From Solwaraspora sp. WMMD792 (GTDB lineage Bacteria > Actinomycetota > Actinomycetes > Mycobacteriales > Micromonosporaceae), in the NCBI RefSeq assembly GCF_029626105.1, contig NZ_JARUBH010000009.1:6014001-6078000 (forward strand): 64,000 nt of DNA, written 5' to 3'. Each line of letters begins with the position of its first letter. Within the stretch, counting starts at the first letter, position 1. A model generated the notes under the pieces. The model did no database searches and was not told where the DNA came from. It was given only the letters and a program-made list of their open reading frames with translations. Positions 15,124 to 22,839 of this stretch are shown in pieces. Position numbers and translations under genes: made by a program.

Positions 15124-16469
15124 TGCCCCGACCCTCGCTGGAGCCGGTCGGCACCTCCTGGGCGGCCGCCGAACGCAAGGTCATCACGCGGGCCCGGCTG
15201 CGCGTCGGCGCGCTGGTCGGCCTCGCGGTCACCGCACTGGTCACCCTGGTCGGCGGGATCGCCTACGGCATGCTCGTGCACGGGCAGGAGAAACAGATCG
15301 ACCGGGAGCTGCGGTACACCGCCAGCCGCGGCGACCCGTCCGGGCCCCCGGGCTGCACCTGGCTGTTCCTGCGCGGCGGCGGCGAGCCGCAAGACGCGGC
15401 CCTTCCCGCACTGCAGACAGCAGGAGTCCCCGCACCGGCCGGATTCCCGCTGCGCCAGGTAATGGAGACGGTTGCCGCGACCGGCATCGAGCAGGTGACC
15501 AGGGTCGAGCGCAACGACACCGTCTACTTCGTCCTCACTCAGCCCCGGGGCGGCGACACCATTCAGGCCGTCTTCGACGCCCGTTACCACCTCGCCGACC
15601 GACGGCACCTGCTCCTGGCCCTGTCCATCACCGAGGGGATCGGACTGCTGGCCGCGCTGGCCAGTGGGATGGTCGTCGGCTGGCTCACGGTCGCGCCACT
15701 CGCCGAGGCGCTCGCGCGTCAGCGGCGCTTCATCGCCGACGCCAGCCACGAGCTGCGTACGCCCATCGCCCAGGTGCACACCCGGGCGCAGGTGCTCGCC
15801 CGCCGGGCCCGTAACGGCAACGGCAACATTCCGTCCGAATACGCCGCCGACCTGGACCGGCTGGTCGGCACCACCCGGCAACTCGGTGAGGTGGTCGACG
15901 ACCTGCTGCTGTCCGCCCGACTCGGCGCCGCCCCGGCCGACCGTGCCTCCGACGCGCCGGTCGACCTGGCCGCCATCGTCGAGGACGCGGTCCTCGCCGA
16001 GAGCGACCGGGCACAGGAGTACGACGTGGTGATCGCCCTGGACCGGTCCGCCGGTCCGCTGCCGGTGGCCGGGGTCTCCTCGGCGCTGCGCAGGGTGGTG
16101 TCCGAGCTGCTGACCAACGCGTTGCGGCACTCCCGACCGGGCGGCCGGATCGACGTCGCCGTCTGCCGCACCGCCGTCGGCGACACGATCGAACTGACCG
16201 TCGCGGACACCGGCGACGGCTTCGCCCCCGACGAGCGCATCTTCGACCGGTTCCATCGCGGGGCCGGGGCGGACCGGCTGCACATCGGCCTAGGCTTGGC
16301 GTTGCTGCGGGAGGTGGTGACGGCGCATCGCGGCACCATCGAGGCCGCCGGCCACCCCGGTGCGGGCGCGAAGTTCACCGTACGGTTGCCGGCTGCCGCC
16401 GTACGGTCGGATCAGGGCAGTTGGGCCTGCACGACACCGGCCACCACCCGGCTGCGCAGCACCTGCTGA
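15123..16469 (+). CDS. membrane sensor histidine kinase
   Basis: This 448-residue kinase has two membrane helices (about 24-50 and 165-190) flanking a ~110-residue external sensor domain, then the HisKA phospho-acceptor in DASHELRTP (His209), the N-box ELLTNALRHSR, the G1 box DTGDGFAP and the G2 region HIGLGLALL. It is the partner of the response regulator with which it shares TGATG. The last ~58 bases run convergently into the Rieske gene on the other strand, so its true C-terminal end overlaps that gene. The signal sensed is unknown. Confidence 0.85.
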   Translation: MPRPSLEPVGTSWAAAERKVITRARLRVGALVGLAVTALVTLVGGIAYGMLVHGQEKQIDRELRYTASRGDPSGPPGCTWLFLRGGGEPQDAALPALQTAGVPAPAGFPLRQVMETVAATGIEQVTRVERNDTVYFVLTQPRGGDTIQAVFDARYHLADRRHLLLALSITEGIGLLAALASGMVVGWLTVAPLAEALARQRRFIADASHELRTPIAQVHTRAQVLARRARNGNGNIPSEYAADLDRLVGTTRQLGEVVDDLLLSARLGAAPADRASDAPVDLAAIVEDAVLAESDRAQEYDVVIALDRSAGPLPVAGVSSALRRVVSELLTNALRHSRPGGRIDVAVCRTAVGDTIELTVADTGDGFAPDERIFDRFHRGAGADRLHIGLGLALLREVVTAHRGTIEAAGHPGAGAKFTVRLPAAAVRSDQGSWACTTPATTRLRSTC

Positions 16470-17263
16470 TCGGTGGCGGCCGGGCCGTGGGCGACGGTGC
16501 CGTCGGTGAGCCGGAACGCGCTGCCGTGCCACGGGCAGACCACGCAGGCGTGACCGTCCGCGCTGATCACCTCACCCTGGTCGAGGGGTCCGTTCTGGTG
16601 GGCGCAGTGCGCCAGCAGCACCGTGACGTCCTCGCCGTGCCGGTAGACCAGCACCGGCACGTCGTCCACCTGCCGGCTGATCATTCCCGATTCGGGCAGC
16701 TTGGCGAACTCGGCGATCGGGTGCCAGCCGGCGGAGATCCGATGCAGCTCGGGCACTGCGTGGTTGACCCCGGCGGCCTGCTTGTAGGCGAGATGACCGC
16801 CGAGGAAGCCGCCGGCACCGACCGCGGCGAGGCCGAGGAATCCGAGCGTACGGCCGGTCTGGTGGCGGCCGCGCAGCCGGGCGACCAGTGACCCGGCGTA
16901 GCAGGCGATGCCGACGGTGTTGGCGATCGCGTGCACCAGACCGATCCGGCGCTGCTCGCGGGACAGGCTCGCCCAGTCGTTCGCTCCGGTGACCGCCGCC
17001 GGCAGTGCGGCGGCGGTGCCGACGCCGACCAGGGTGGTGGCGGCCCGTCGCTGGCCGGGCAGCGTGTCGAGTACGGCGGCGCTCAGCCAGGCACCCATCG
17101 GCACCTGGATCAGCACCGGGTGCAGCGGATGCCCCAGCCACACCCCGTGCAGCAGGTCGCGGACCCGTTCGTTGCTGATCCGCCGCTGAACGCTCTGCTG
17201 CAGCCGGTCGCCGATCCGGTCCAGCCCGGTCGCCTGCTCGATCTTCATCAACAGTGCCCGCAT
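16412..17263 (-). CDS. Rieske [2Fe-2S] protein with DUF2231 membrane domain
   Basis: The product of 283 residues starts at 'MRALLMKIEQATGL'. An N-terminal DUF2231-type membrane region with four or so helices ('HPLHPVLIQVPMGAW') is followed by a C-terminal Rieske domain that holds the cluster ligands in CAHQNGPLD and CVVCPWHG (Cys-x-His and Cys-x2-His). It should be a membrane electron-transfer protein. This fusion is widespread in actinobacteria and has no settled function. The 3' end overlaps the histidine kinase gene on the opposite strand. Confidence 0.85.
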   Translation of the reverse strand: MRALLMKIEQATGLDRIGDRLQQSVQRRISNERVRDLLHGVWLGHPLHPVLIQVPMGAWLSAAVLDTLPGQRRAATTLVGVGTAAALPAAVTGANDWASLSREQRRIGLVHAIANTVGIACYAGSLVARLRGRHQTGRTLGFLGLAAVGAGGFLGGHLAYKQAAGVNHAVPELHRISAGWHPIAEFAKLPESGMISRQVDDVPVLVYRHGEDVTVLLAHCAHQNGPLDQGEVISADGHACVVCPWHGSAFRLTDGTVAHGPAATDQQVLRSRVVAGVVQAQLP

Positions 17264-17411
17264 CGTCCCGACGTTCCCGCCTGACGCCCGGTCAAACCTC
17301 GACGGTCTTGCATATGCCGGGCCAAGTTGGAGCTCTACGGAACGCGGTCCGTCGCGTCGAAGTAGCTGCGGACGGCGGTCGTCAAGGCCGTGAGAGTTGT
17401 GCTCCCCCGCC

Positions 17412-17654
17412 TCATCCAGAGGACCAGGACTCGTCATGGTGGGCGGCAAACTCATCCAGGGCTGCCCGCTCATCCTCGCCGGCTCCGGCGTCCCATCGCC
17501 GGTACGCCTTCAGCGCCGAAGCCTCCAGGTAGTCGGCCAGTGCGGCGTTGACGGTCGCGGACATCGTGACCCCGGACGTGCGCTGGACATGAGCGGTGAG
17601 CATCCGGTCGACCTCGGGGCATATGGATAAACTGCGTTCGACCGCCCGCGTCAT
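17412..17654 (-). CDS. orphan antitoxin-like protein
   Basis: This 80-residue protein starts at 'MTRAVERSLSICPEVD'. It has a short N-terminal strand, then helices 'SATVNAALADYLEASALKAYRRW' and an acidic tail, which fits a ribbon-helix-helix or similar antitoxin of a type II system. No toxin of normal length follows: a 26-codon frame overlaps its stop by ATGA and then ends. It may be the leftover half of a decayed toxin-antitoxin pair next to the IS21 insertion. Confidence 0.5.
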   Translation of the reverse strand: MTRAVERSLSICPEVDRMLTAHVQRTSGVTMSATVNAALADYLEASALKAYRRWDAGAGEDERAALDEFAAHHDESWSSG

Positions 17655-17906
17655 ACCGCCGGAAGCTACCACCTGACAGTGGTAGCGCCGCAGCTGCGGC
17701 GCGCCGAATCGTCAACCAGCAACCGTAGGCCTGTGTCTACGTACGTAGCGCCCGCTCGGCGGCTACTTGTTTCATTGATCTACGACCGCAGCCCGGCCAT
17801 GAGCGGATCTCGCTGTACCGCCCCGACACCTTCAACCTGTCAACGCCGCCTCAATCGTGACCACCGTGGTCCGGCTGAAACTGGACCACCCCGGTTTGGT
17901 TGATCT

Positions 17907-18701
17907 TCAGTCGTTGGTCTTGGTCGCTGCCGGGACGCGGCCGAGGTCGCGGTCCTTGAGCCGGTAGCTGTCGCCCTTCATCGAAACGACCTCGGCGTGG
18001 TGAACAAGCCGGTCGATCATGGCCGCGGCGACGACGTCATCACCGAAGACCTCTCCCCACCGGCCGAAGGGCTTGTTACTGGTGACGATCAGCGAGGCAC
18101 GTTCGTAGCGGTTCGAAACCAACTGGAAGAACAGGTTCGCCGCTTCGGCTTCGAAGGGGATGTAGCCGACCTCGTCAACGATCACCAGCGGGATCCGGCC
18201 GAGTTTGACGAGCTCGTCCTGCAGCCGGCCGGCGTGGTGGGCGTCAGCGAGACGGGACACCCACTGAGCGGCGGTGGCGAACGCGACCCGGTGTCCGGCC
18301 TGGCAGGCCCGGATACCGAGACCGATGGACAGGTGGGTCTTGCCGGTGCCGGGCGGCCCCAGGAACACGACGTTCTCCTTCGACGCCACGAAGTCCAGAG
18401 TGCCCAGGTGGGCGATCGTCTCCCGCTTCAACGACCGCTGGTGTTCGAAGTCGAACTCCTCCAGGCTCTTGCGTGCCGGGAACCTCGCCGCCCGGATACG
18501 CCCCTCACCGCCGTGGGCCTCCCGGGCCGCCACTTCGCGTTGCAGACAGGCGGCGAGAAACTCCTCGTGCGTCCACGACTCCGCCCGGGCCCGCTCCGCG
18601 AGCCGGTCCACCGACGCCGCCAACGAGGGCGCCTTCAACGCACGGGTGAGGAAAGCGATCTCGGAGGAGACGTTGCGGTTGCCGGTCGTTCTGGAGGCCA
18701 T
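17907..18701 (-). CDS. istB: IS21-family helper ATPase IstB
   Basis: This 264-residue AAA+ ATPase has Walker A GPPGTGKTH, Walker B IPLVIVDEVGYIPF and sensor region LIVTSNKPFGRWGEVF. It is needed with IstA for target choice and strand transfer. The ATG overlaps the last base of the istA stop (TGATG), the standard IS21 coupling. Length and motifs look intact, so the element could still be active. Confidence 0.92.
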   Translation of the reverse strand: MASRTTGNRNVSSEIAFLTRALKAPSLAASVDRLAERARAESWTHEEFLAACLQREVAAREAHGGEGRIRAARFPARKSLEEFDFEHQRSLKRETIAHLGTLDFVASKENVVFLGPPGTGKTHLSIGLGIRACQAGHRVAFATAAQWVSRLADAHHAGRLQDELVKLGRIPLVIVDEVGYIPFEAEAANLFFQLVSNRYERASLIVTSNKPFGRWGEVFGDDVVAAAMIDRLVHHAEVVSMKGDSYRLKDRDLGRVPAATKTND

Positions 18702-19921
18702 CACGCGGCCGCCTCGGCATCGACACCGAACATGCGGTCGTAGTCGGCCAACCTGCGGTGCTCCACCTCGGCCGTGACCGCCGGTGCCGGCGCCTGCCGC
18801 GCGGCGGTCCGCAGATCGGCGGCGGCCTGACGGTGAGCCGGGTCGGTGATGCTCTGATGCCGCGCCCAGCACCGGTCGTGCCGGGCGACGAGACGGCCCT
18901 CGCAGAGCACCTGCACCCGGTCGGCGTCAGCGACCACGTCGACCCGGCGGCCCACCACCATCGGGTGCACCGAGTAGTCGTTGCCGTCCAGCCGGACGTA
19001 GTGGTCGCGGGGCAGACGGGTGCTCCGCCGCCAGCCGACCACCGGCGCGACCGGCGGCAGCGTCAACATCGCCGCTCGGTCGGCCTCCCACCGGTCCACC
19101 GGCCGGCAGCCCAGCACCCGGTGCCGACGCTGGTTCGCCCGTACCAGCCATTCGGCAAGCTGGGCGTTGAAGTCCCGGGGCGAGCTGAACCGGCGCCCGG
19201 GCAGGAACGACGTCTCAAGATAGCCGTTCGCCCGCTCCACCAGGCCTTTGGCTTCCGGATCCGCCGGCCGGCACTGGAGCACGCGGATCCCGAGAGTGCC
19301 ACGGAAGCCGTTCATCGCCTCGGTCAACTGCGGCCTGCCGGCACGCCACTGGCCAACCGCTGACTCGTTGTCCCATACCAACGTCCTGGGCACCCGACCC
19401 CACCCGGAGATCAACGTCCAGTGTCCGACCAGCAGATCCGCCGACTGCCGGGACGGGATCATCACCGCCGTCAGCCACCGCGAGTACCCGGACACCATCA
19501 CCATCACCGGCGGCCGTCCGACCTGACCGAACCCCAGGGGCACGTCCGCCGGCGGGAACCACAGATCACACTGCGCCAGCTCACCCGGCAGGTACTCGGT
19601 GCGCTGCGCCGGGTCAGGCCGGCGGAACAACGGCCGCAGCCGCTGCACCCGGTCACAGAACACCGTCTTCCCACGGGTCCACCCGACCCGTTCCATGATC
19701 ACCGTCGAGGGCATGTCCGGGAACTCCGCCAACAACGCCCTGATCTGCGGCTCGACCGCGTCCACGATCGAGCCCTTCGCCGCCCGTCGGTACCGCGGCG
19801 GCTCATCACTGGCCAACGCCTTCTTCACGGTGTTGCGAGACATCCTCAACCGCCGTGCGATGGCCTGAATCGCCATACCCTCCGACCGCCGCAGCCGCCG
19901 GATCTCCGCCCAGTCCTCCAC
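18701..19921 (-). CDS. istA: IS21-family transposase IstA
   Basis: This ~406-residue DDE transposase has an N-terminal helix-turn-helix ('MAIQAIARRLRMSRNTVKKAL'), a catalytic core with AQCDLWFPP, LVWDNESAVG and KGLVERANGYLE (Asp, Asp, Glu), and a C-terminal 'Mu-transposase' beta region with LDGNDYSVHP. GGGAGG lies eight bases before the GTG chosen here; a GTG three codons upstream sits too close to it. No frameshift is seen. Confidence 0.92.
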   Translation of the reverse strand: MEDWAEIRRLRRSEGMAIQAIARRLRMSRNTVKKALASDEPPRYRRAAKGSIVDAVEPQIRALLAEFPDMPSTVIMERVGWTRGKTVFCDRVQRLRPLFRRPDPAQRTEYLPGELAQCDLWFPPADVPLGFGQVGRPPVMVMVSGYSRWLTAVMIPSRQSADLLVGHWTLISGWGRVPRTLVWDNESAVGQWRAGRPQLTEAMNGFRGTLGIRVLQCRPADPEAKGLVERANGYLETSFLPGRRFSSPRDFNAQLAEWLVRANQRRHRVLGCRPVDRWEADRAAMLTLPPVAPVVGWRRSTRLPRDHYVRLDGNDYSVHPMVVGRRVDVVADADRVQVLCEGRLVARHDRCWARHQSITDPAHRQAAADLRTAARQAPAPAVTAEVEHRRLADYDRMFGVDAEAAA

Positions 19922-19980
19922 GTTCAGCACCTCCCGATGCTTCAGGAGGTGGTCCCGATTCAGCCGGAACCACGTGGTCA

Positions 19981-20294
19981 GTTTTCACGCGGAGCTGACA
20001 CAACCGCCGAAGCGGCGCGTGGCGGCAGGTTCAGATCCGGACGCCCGCGATCGGCGACGCTGCGTCGAGTGGAGGGCTCAGGCACGTTATTCGCGCGAAT
20101 AACGTGCCTGAGCCCTCCACTCGACGGCGGACCGAGACTCGACGGACCGAGGTGCGCGCTTCTCGGCATGTGTGGCGTCGGCCGGCATGGGAGGTCCAAC
20201 CAGGGAGCGTGACGGCCCCGGTTGGCTGGCCTGCACGGGCGGCGACAGCTCCGCAGCTGACTAGGCTTGGTCACGGGTCGGAAAGTCGGGTCGA
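19981..20294. other. gene-free stretch holding a palindromic element
   Basis: Between the IS21 right end and the PPOX gene there is no convincing reading frame. The stretch carries copy 1 of the palindromic repeat described separately. The remaining ~150 bp (20138-20294) shows no feature that I can support. Confidence 0.6.
20032..20137. repeat. palindromic repeat element, copy 1
   Basis: A ~106-bp unit is shared almost base for base with 30024-30128. Its core is a perfect palindrome, 60 bp common to both copies (20065-20124; 64 bp in this copy), with left arm beginning TCGAGTGGAGGGCTCAGGCA and centre ATTCGCGCGAAT. The outer parts (TCCGGACGCC and GGCGGACCGA) form a further imperfect inverted repeat. 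It contains no gene. It looks like a MITE or REP-type element, although a bidirectional terminator or protein-binding hairpin is also possible. Confidence 0.9.
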
Positions 20295-20675
20295 TCAGAA
20301 CGACACGATGATGCCGACCATCGGGGGGCGGCGTAGCCGGAGCAGGCGAGCGAGCCAGTTCCCTGCCCGTGCCATGACGTACCGGCGGGCCAGTAGCTTG
20401 CGGGCCAGCGCCGTCCCGTCGCCGTACAGCAACCGGGCCGTTCCCGTCACACTCGGCGCGTCCGGTGCCACCGCCCCGCGTAAGGAACACGGCTGCACCC
20501 GAATGCGCGGGTTGTTCCGGATCCGCTTGACCTTTCCCGAGCCCGCTTCGGTCACGATCCAGAGTTCGGCACCGTGCGGTACGTGCCAGACTGGTGTGGC
20601 CACCGGGGTGCCGTCCTTGCGGTAGGTGGTCAGGCTGACGTACCGGCTACTGGCGATCTCATCGGCCACGGTCAC
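20295..20675 (-). CDS. PPOX-class F420/flavin-dependent oxidoreductase-like protein
   Basis: This small protein of about 126 residues from GTG reads 'ADEIASSRYVSLTTYRKDG', 'PVATPVWHVPHGAELWIVTE' and 'SGKVKRIRNNPRIRVQPC', the split-barrel pattern of pyridoxamine-oxidase-like, F420-binding proteins common in actinobacteria. An ATG 25 codons upstream is possible but would add unconserved sequence. The substrate is unknown. It lies 82 bp downstream of the DoxX gene on the same strand and may share its transcript. Confidence 0.75.
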   Translation of the reverse strand: MTVADEIASSRYVSLTTYRKDGTPVATPVWHVPHGAELWIVTEAGSGKVKRIRNNPRIRVQPCSLRGAVAPDAPSVTGTARLLYGDGTALARKLLARRYVMARAGNWLARLLRLRRPPMVGIIVSF

Positions 20676-20757
20676 CGGGCCAGCGTAGCGAGTCGTGTCC
20701 GGGCCGCGCCTGCTGATCAAGCAGGCATGCGGCCCGTCGAAAGTGGCCATCCTCTGG

Positions 20758-21198
20758 TCAGAGCGCGGCGGCGATGCAGGAGGCGACGAAGAGCACCTGC
20801 AGCAGCGTGCGCGGAACCAGGGGCGTGACCGGCCGATCGGCAATCTTCAACTGACGCCGCGCCGCCGACACGTTGGCTGGAAACATCGCCAGGAGGAGGA
20901 GCGCGAGACAGATCGCCGCGACCGGTGCGGTCGACGGGAACGCCAGGCCGACGGATCCGGCCAGCTCCAGAACCCCGGTGATGGTGACCAGCAGCGGTGC
21001 CCGGGGCAGCCGAGGCGGCACCATCGCGATGAGCGAGTCGCGCCGCTTCGCACTGAAGTGGGCCACACCGGTCAGCACAAACATGAGGGCCAGTCCGCCA
21101 CGCAGCGCCGGCTGCCAGCCGTCGAGCGCGTCGACGCCGAGTAGTCCAGCCATGCGCAGGACCAGCCAGCCGCCGATGAGGGCGATCAGGGGAGCCAT
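20758..21198 (-). CDS. DoxX-family membrane protein
   Basis: This is a 146-residue protein with four hydrophobic helices and the DoxX-like segments 'FVLTGVAHFSAKRRDSLIAMVPP' and 'VTITGVLELAGSVGLAFP'. A good ribosome site (GGAGG) lies nine bases upstream of the ATG. Immediately before it are two copies of the operator-like palindrome CTTGTCAnTGACAAG, so the gene is probably repressed by a MarR/TetR-type factor that is not identifiable in the window. DoxX relatives act in redox or quinone-related membrane functions; the exact role is unknown. Confidence 0.8.
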   Translation of the reverse strand: MAPLIALIGGWLVLRMAGLLGVDALDGWQPALRGGLALMFVLTGVAHFSAKRRDSLIAMVPPRLPRAPLLVTITGVLELAGSVGLAFPSTAPVAAICLALLLLAMFPANVSAARRQLKIADRPVTPLVPRTLLQVLFVASCIAAAL

Positions 21199-21210
21199 CG
21201 CGTACCTCCA

Positions 21211-21263
21211 TATCTTGTCATTGACAAGATATCGTCCAGCGCGCACATCTTGTCAATGACAAG
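21211..21263. promoter_or_regulatory. paired CTTGTCAnTGACAAG operators before doxX
   Basis: Two 15-bp palindromes with the same core, CTTGTCATTGACAAG (21214-21228, extended to 10-bp arms by flanking bases) and CTTGTCAATGACAAG (21249-21263), lie 35 bp apart, centre to centre. The first begins about a dozen bases before the doxX ATG. The arrangement is that of a dimeric winged-helix or TetR repressor site that blocks the doxX promoter. Confidence 0.7.
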
Positions 21264-21289
21264 TTGGGCCTGCCACATGAGTCCGTACC

Positions 21290-21331
21290 CTCACGGCCCG
21301 CTACCGCCGCCAAGCGCCCTCGGCGCGGCAT
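21290..21331. repeat. ~41-bp dispersed repeat, copy 1
   Basis: The segment beginning CCTCACGGCCCGCTACCGCC matches 23504-23544 with only about three differences, including one single-base indel. It lies between the doxX operators and the ArsR promoter. Its function is unknown; it could be a remnant of a once larger repeat or a recombination scar. Confidence 0.7.
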
Positions 21332-21370
21332 GGGCGGGCATCAGGCGGATCCGCCAGCGCCTTTATCTAG

Positions 21371-21404
21371 TTGACGCTTGATAAAGTAGATGCTTGAATA
21401 AGCC
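21371..21404 (+). promoter_or_regulatory. possible leaderless promoter of the ArsR operon
   Basis: TTGACG and, 17 bp downstream, TTGAAT can be read as -35 and -10 boxes, which would place transcription start at or next to the GTG of the ArsR gene. The interval also holds the related words GCTTGATAAAG and GCTTGAATAAG, the second inside the palindrome GCTTGAATAAGC, a plausible autoregulatory ArsR site. This is read by eye only. Confidence 0.35.
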
Positions 21405-21752
21405 GTGGAAGTCACCGTTGACGAGCAGCAGCTCGATGCCCTGTTCACGGCGCTTAGCGACCGCACCCGGCGGGACATCATCGTGCGGCTGAGCGCGGGC
21501 GACGCGACGGTCAAGGAGCTCGCCGAGCGGTACGCCATGAGCATGCAGGCCGTGTCGCAGCACCTTCATGTGCTCGAGCGCTCCGGCTTGATCAGCCGGG
21601 GACGTCACCGTCAGACCCGCCCGTGCCGCCTCGAACCGGGAATGCTCAACCTCGCCGTTTCGTGGATCGAGGCGAGTCGGCGCACGTGGACCGAGCGGAT
21701 GGACCGTCTGGAGACGCACCTGGCCCGCCGGCAGGAAGGTGGCGAGCGGTGA
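21405..21752 (+). CDS. ArsR-family winged-helix regulator
   Basis: This 115-residue protein has the ArsR fold: 'LFTALSDRTRRDIIVRLSAGDATVKELAERYAMSMQAVSQHLHVLERSGLI', with recognition helix MSMQAVSQHLHVLE, and 'RHRQTRPCRLEPGML' in the wing. The metal-binding ELCVCDL motif is absent, as in the subgroup that pairs with SRPBCC/AHSA1 proteins. The stop overlaps the GTG of the SRPBCC gene (GTGA), so both are co-translated; autorepression of this operon is the normal arrangement. Confidence 0.9.
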   Translation: MEVTVDEQQLDALFTALSDRTRRDIIVRLSAGDATVKELAERYAMSMQAVSQHLHVLERSGLISRGRHRQTRPCRLEPGMLNLAVSWIEASRRTWTERMDRLETHLARRQEGGER

Positions 21753-22189
21753 GCGACGACGAGCTCGTCTACGAGCGGGTGTTCCATGCGCCGCGCGAAC
21801 TGGTCTGGCAATGCCTCACCCAGCCCACCGAACTCGCGCACTTCTGGGGTCCCCGGGGAATGGTCACGCCAGTCGACGGCATCGTGGTCGAGCTTCGGCC
21901 CGGCGGCCGCTTCGAGACACTGATGGTCGGCCCGCACGGCAGCTATCGGATGGTCGCCACCATCACCGAAGTCGTTCCACCCGAGCGGCTCGCCTGGGTT
22001 GAGCCGTCGACCGGGATGCACACCATCAGCACGCTCGACGAGCGAGGCGGTGGCCGGACCGCAGTCGTCATCACCCAACGGCATGTCCCCGAAGCCATGC
22101 GACGACCCGAAGCGCGAGCCGGCTTCCTTACCTCTCTCGACAAGCTCGACGAACATCTCCACCTCCTCATGCAGGGAGACCGGCCATGA
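21749..22189 (+). CDS. SRPBCC/AHSA1-like protein
   Basis: This 146-residue protein has the START/Bet v1-like pattern: 'YERVFHAPRELVWQCLTQPTELAHFWGP' at the N-terminus, 'ELRPGGRFET' in the middle and a long C-terminal helix 'GFLTSLDKLDEHL'. It is paired with an ArsR regulator, a very common actinobacterial couple. Family members bind hydrophobic ligands, but no ligand can be deduced here. Its stop overlaps the ATG of the next gene. Confidence 0.88.
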   Translation: MSDDELVYERVFHAPRELVWQCLTQPTELAHFWGPRGMVTPVDGIVVELRPGGRFETLMVGPHGSYRMVATITEVVPPERLAWVEPSTGMHTISTLDERGGGRTAVVITQRHVPEAMRRPEARAGFLTSLDKLDEHLHLLMQGDRP

Positions 22190-22782
22190 CCGACCCGCAG
22201 ACCTGGGTGGCACTGACATATGAACGCTGGGCCGAACTCCTTACCGCTACTCCTGCGGCGACGTGGGGTGCGCCCACCCTCTGCGAAAAGTGGTTCGTAC
22301 GTCACGTCGTCGCGCACGTGACGATGCCGGTCCGGCTGAGCCCTCAGCAGTTCGGCGCAGAGCTGGCGGCGGCCGGTGGCGACTTCGCCGTACTCTCCGA
22401 CACGGTGGCCGCGCGGGACGCCTCGCTGCCTCCCGATGAGCTTCTCGGCCAGCTCCGGGCACCGAAACTGCACGAGTGGCTGCCGCCGGGCGGCGGCGAG
22501 GCGGGCGCGCTCAATCACGCTGTCATCCACTCGCTCGATGTAACGATCGCGCTCGATCGGCCTCCTGTCGCACCGCAGGAGGCGGTGAACACCGTCCTCG
22601 ACCTGCTCGCTGCGACCAACGGCACGCTGTTCGGCATCGACCTGACCGGCATCCGAATCGAGGCCACCGACACCGCCTGGAGCCGGGGAGAAGGCCGGAC
22701 GATCCGCGCCGACAGCGGCTCGCTCGTCGCTCTACTGAGCGGCCGCACGCTGCCCGACGGCCGGAAGCTTCCCCGAATCTGA
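22186..22782 (+). CDS. DinB/mycothiol-dependent maleylpyruvate isomerase-like protein
   Basis: This 198-residue protein of the TIGR03083/DinB type has an N-terminal helix 'WAELLTATPAATWGAPTLCEKWFVRHVVAHV' and 'ALNHAVIHSLDVTIAL', which supply the His residues that usually coordinate a metal. Mycothiol-using transferases of this family are typical of actinobacteria. It overlaps the SRPBCC stop by ATGA and belongs to the ArsR operon. The reaction is unknown. Confidence 0.75.
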   Translation: MTDPQTWVALTYERWAELLTATPAATWGAPTLCEKWFVRHVVAHVTMPVRLSPQQFGAELAAAGGDFAVLSDTVAARDASLPPDELLGQLRAPKLHEWLPPGGGEAGALNHAVIHSLDVTIALDRPPVAPQEAVNTVLDLLAATNGTLFGIDLTGIRIEATDTAWSRGEGRTIRADSGSLVALLSGRTLPDGRKLPRI

Positions 22783-22839
22783 TCGTCAGACCACATCCGC
22801 TCATCGGCAGGACCTACGACCCGAAGGCCACCTGATCAC

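Larger units (their letters stand above)
17858..19980 (-). mobile_element. IS21-family insertion sequence, complete
   Basis: The element is 2123 bp with istA and istB in the usual order and 1-base overlap on the minus strand. Terminal inverted repeats of 33 bp can be read: the left end starts TGACCACCGTGGTCCGGCTG and the right end, on the other strand, starts TGACCACGTGGTTCCGGCTG. They differ only by small indels and a few changes, and both close with GGACCACC. IS21 ends normally begin with TG as here. No clear flanking target duplication is visible, so the insertion may be old or the flanks may have recombined. Confidence 0.85.

Noticed and set aside
20065-20124. 60-bp palindrome considered as a simple intrinsic terminator
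   Set aside because: Arms are far longer than needed, there is no U-tract, and a conserved 105-bp context surrounds it in two places; termination may be a side effect only.
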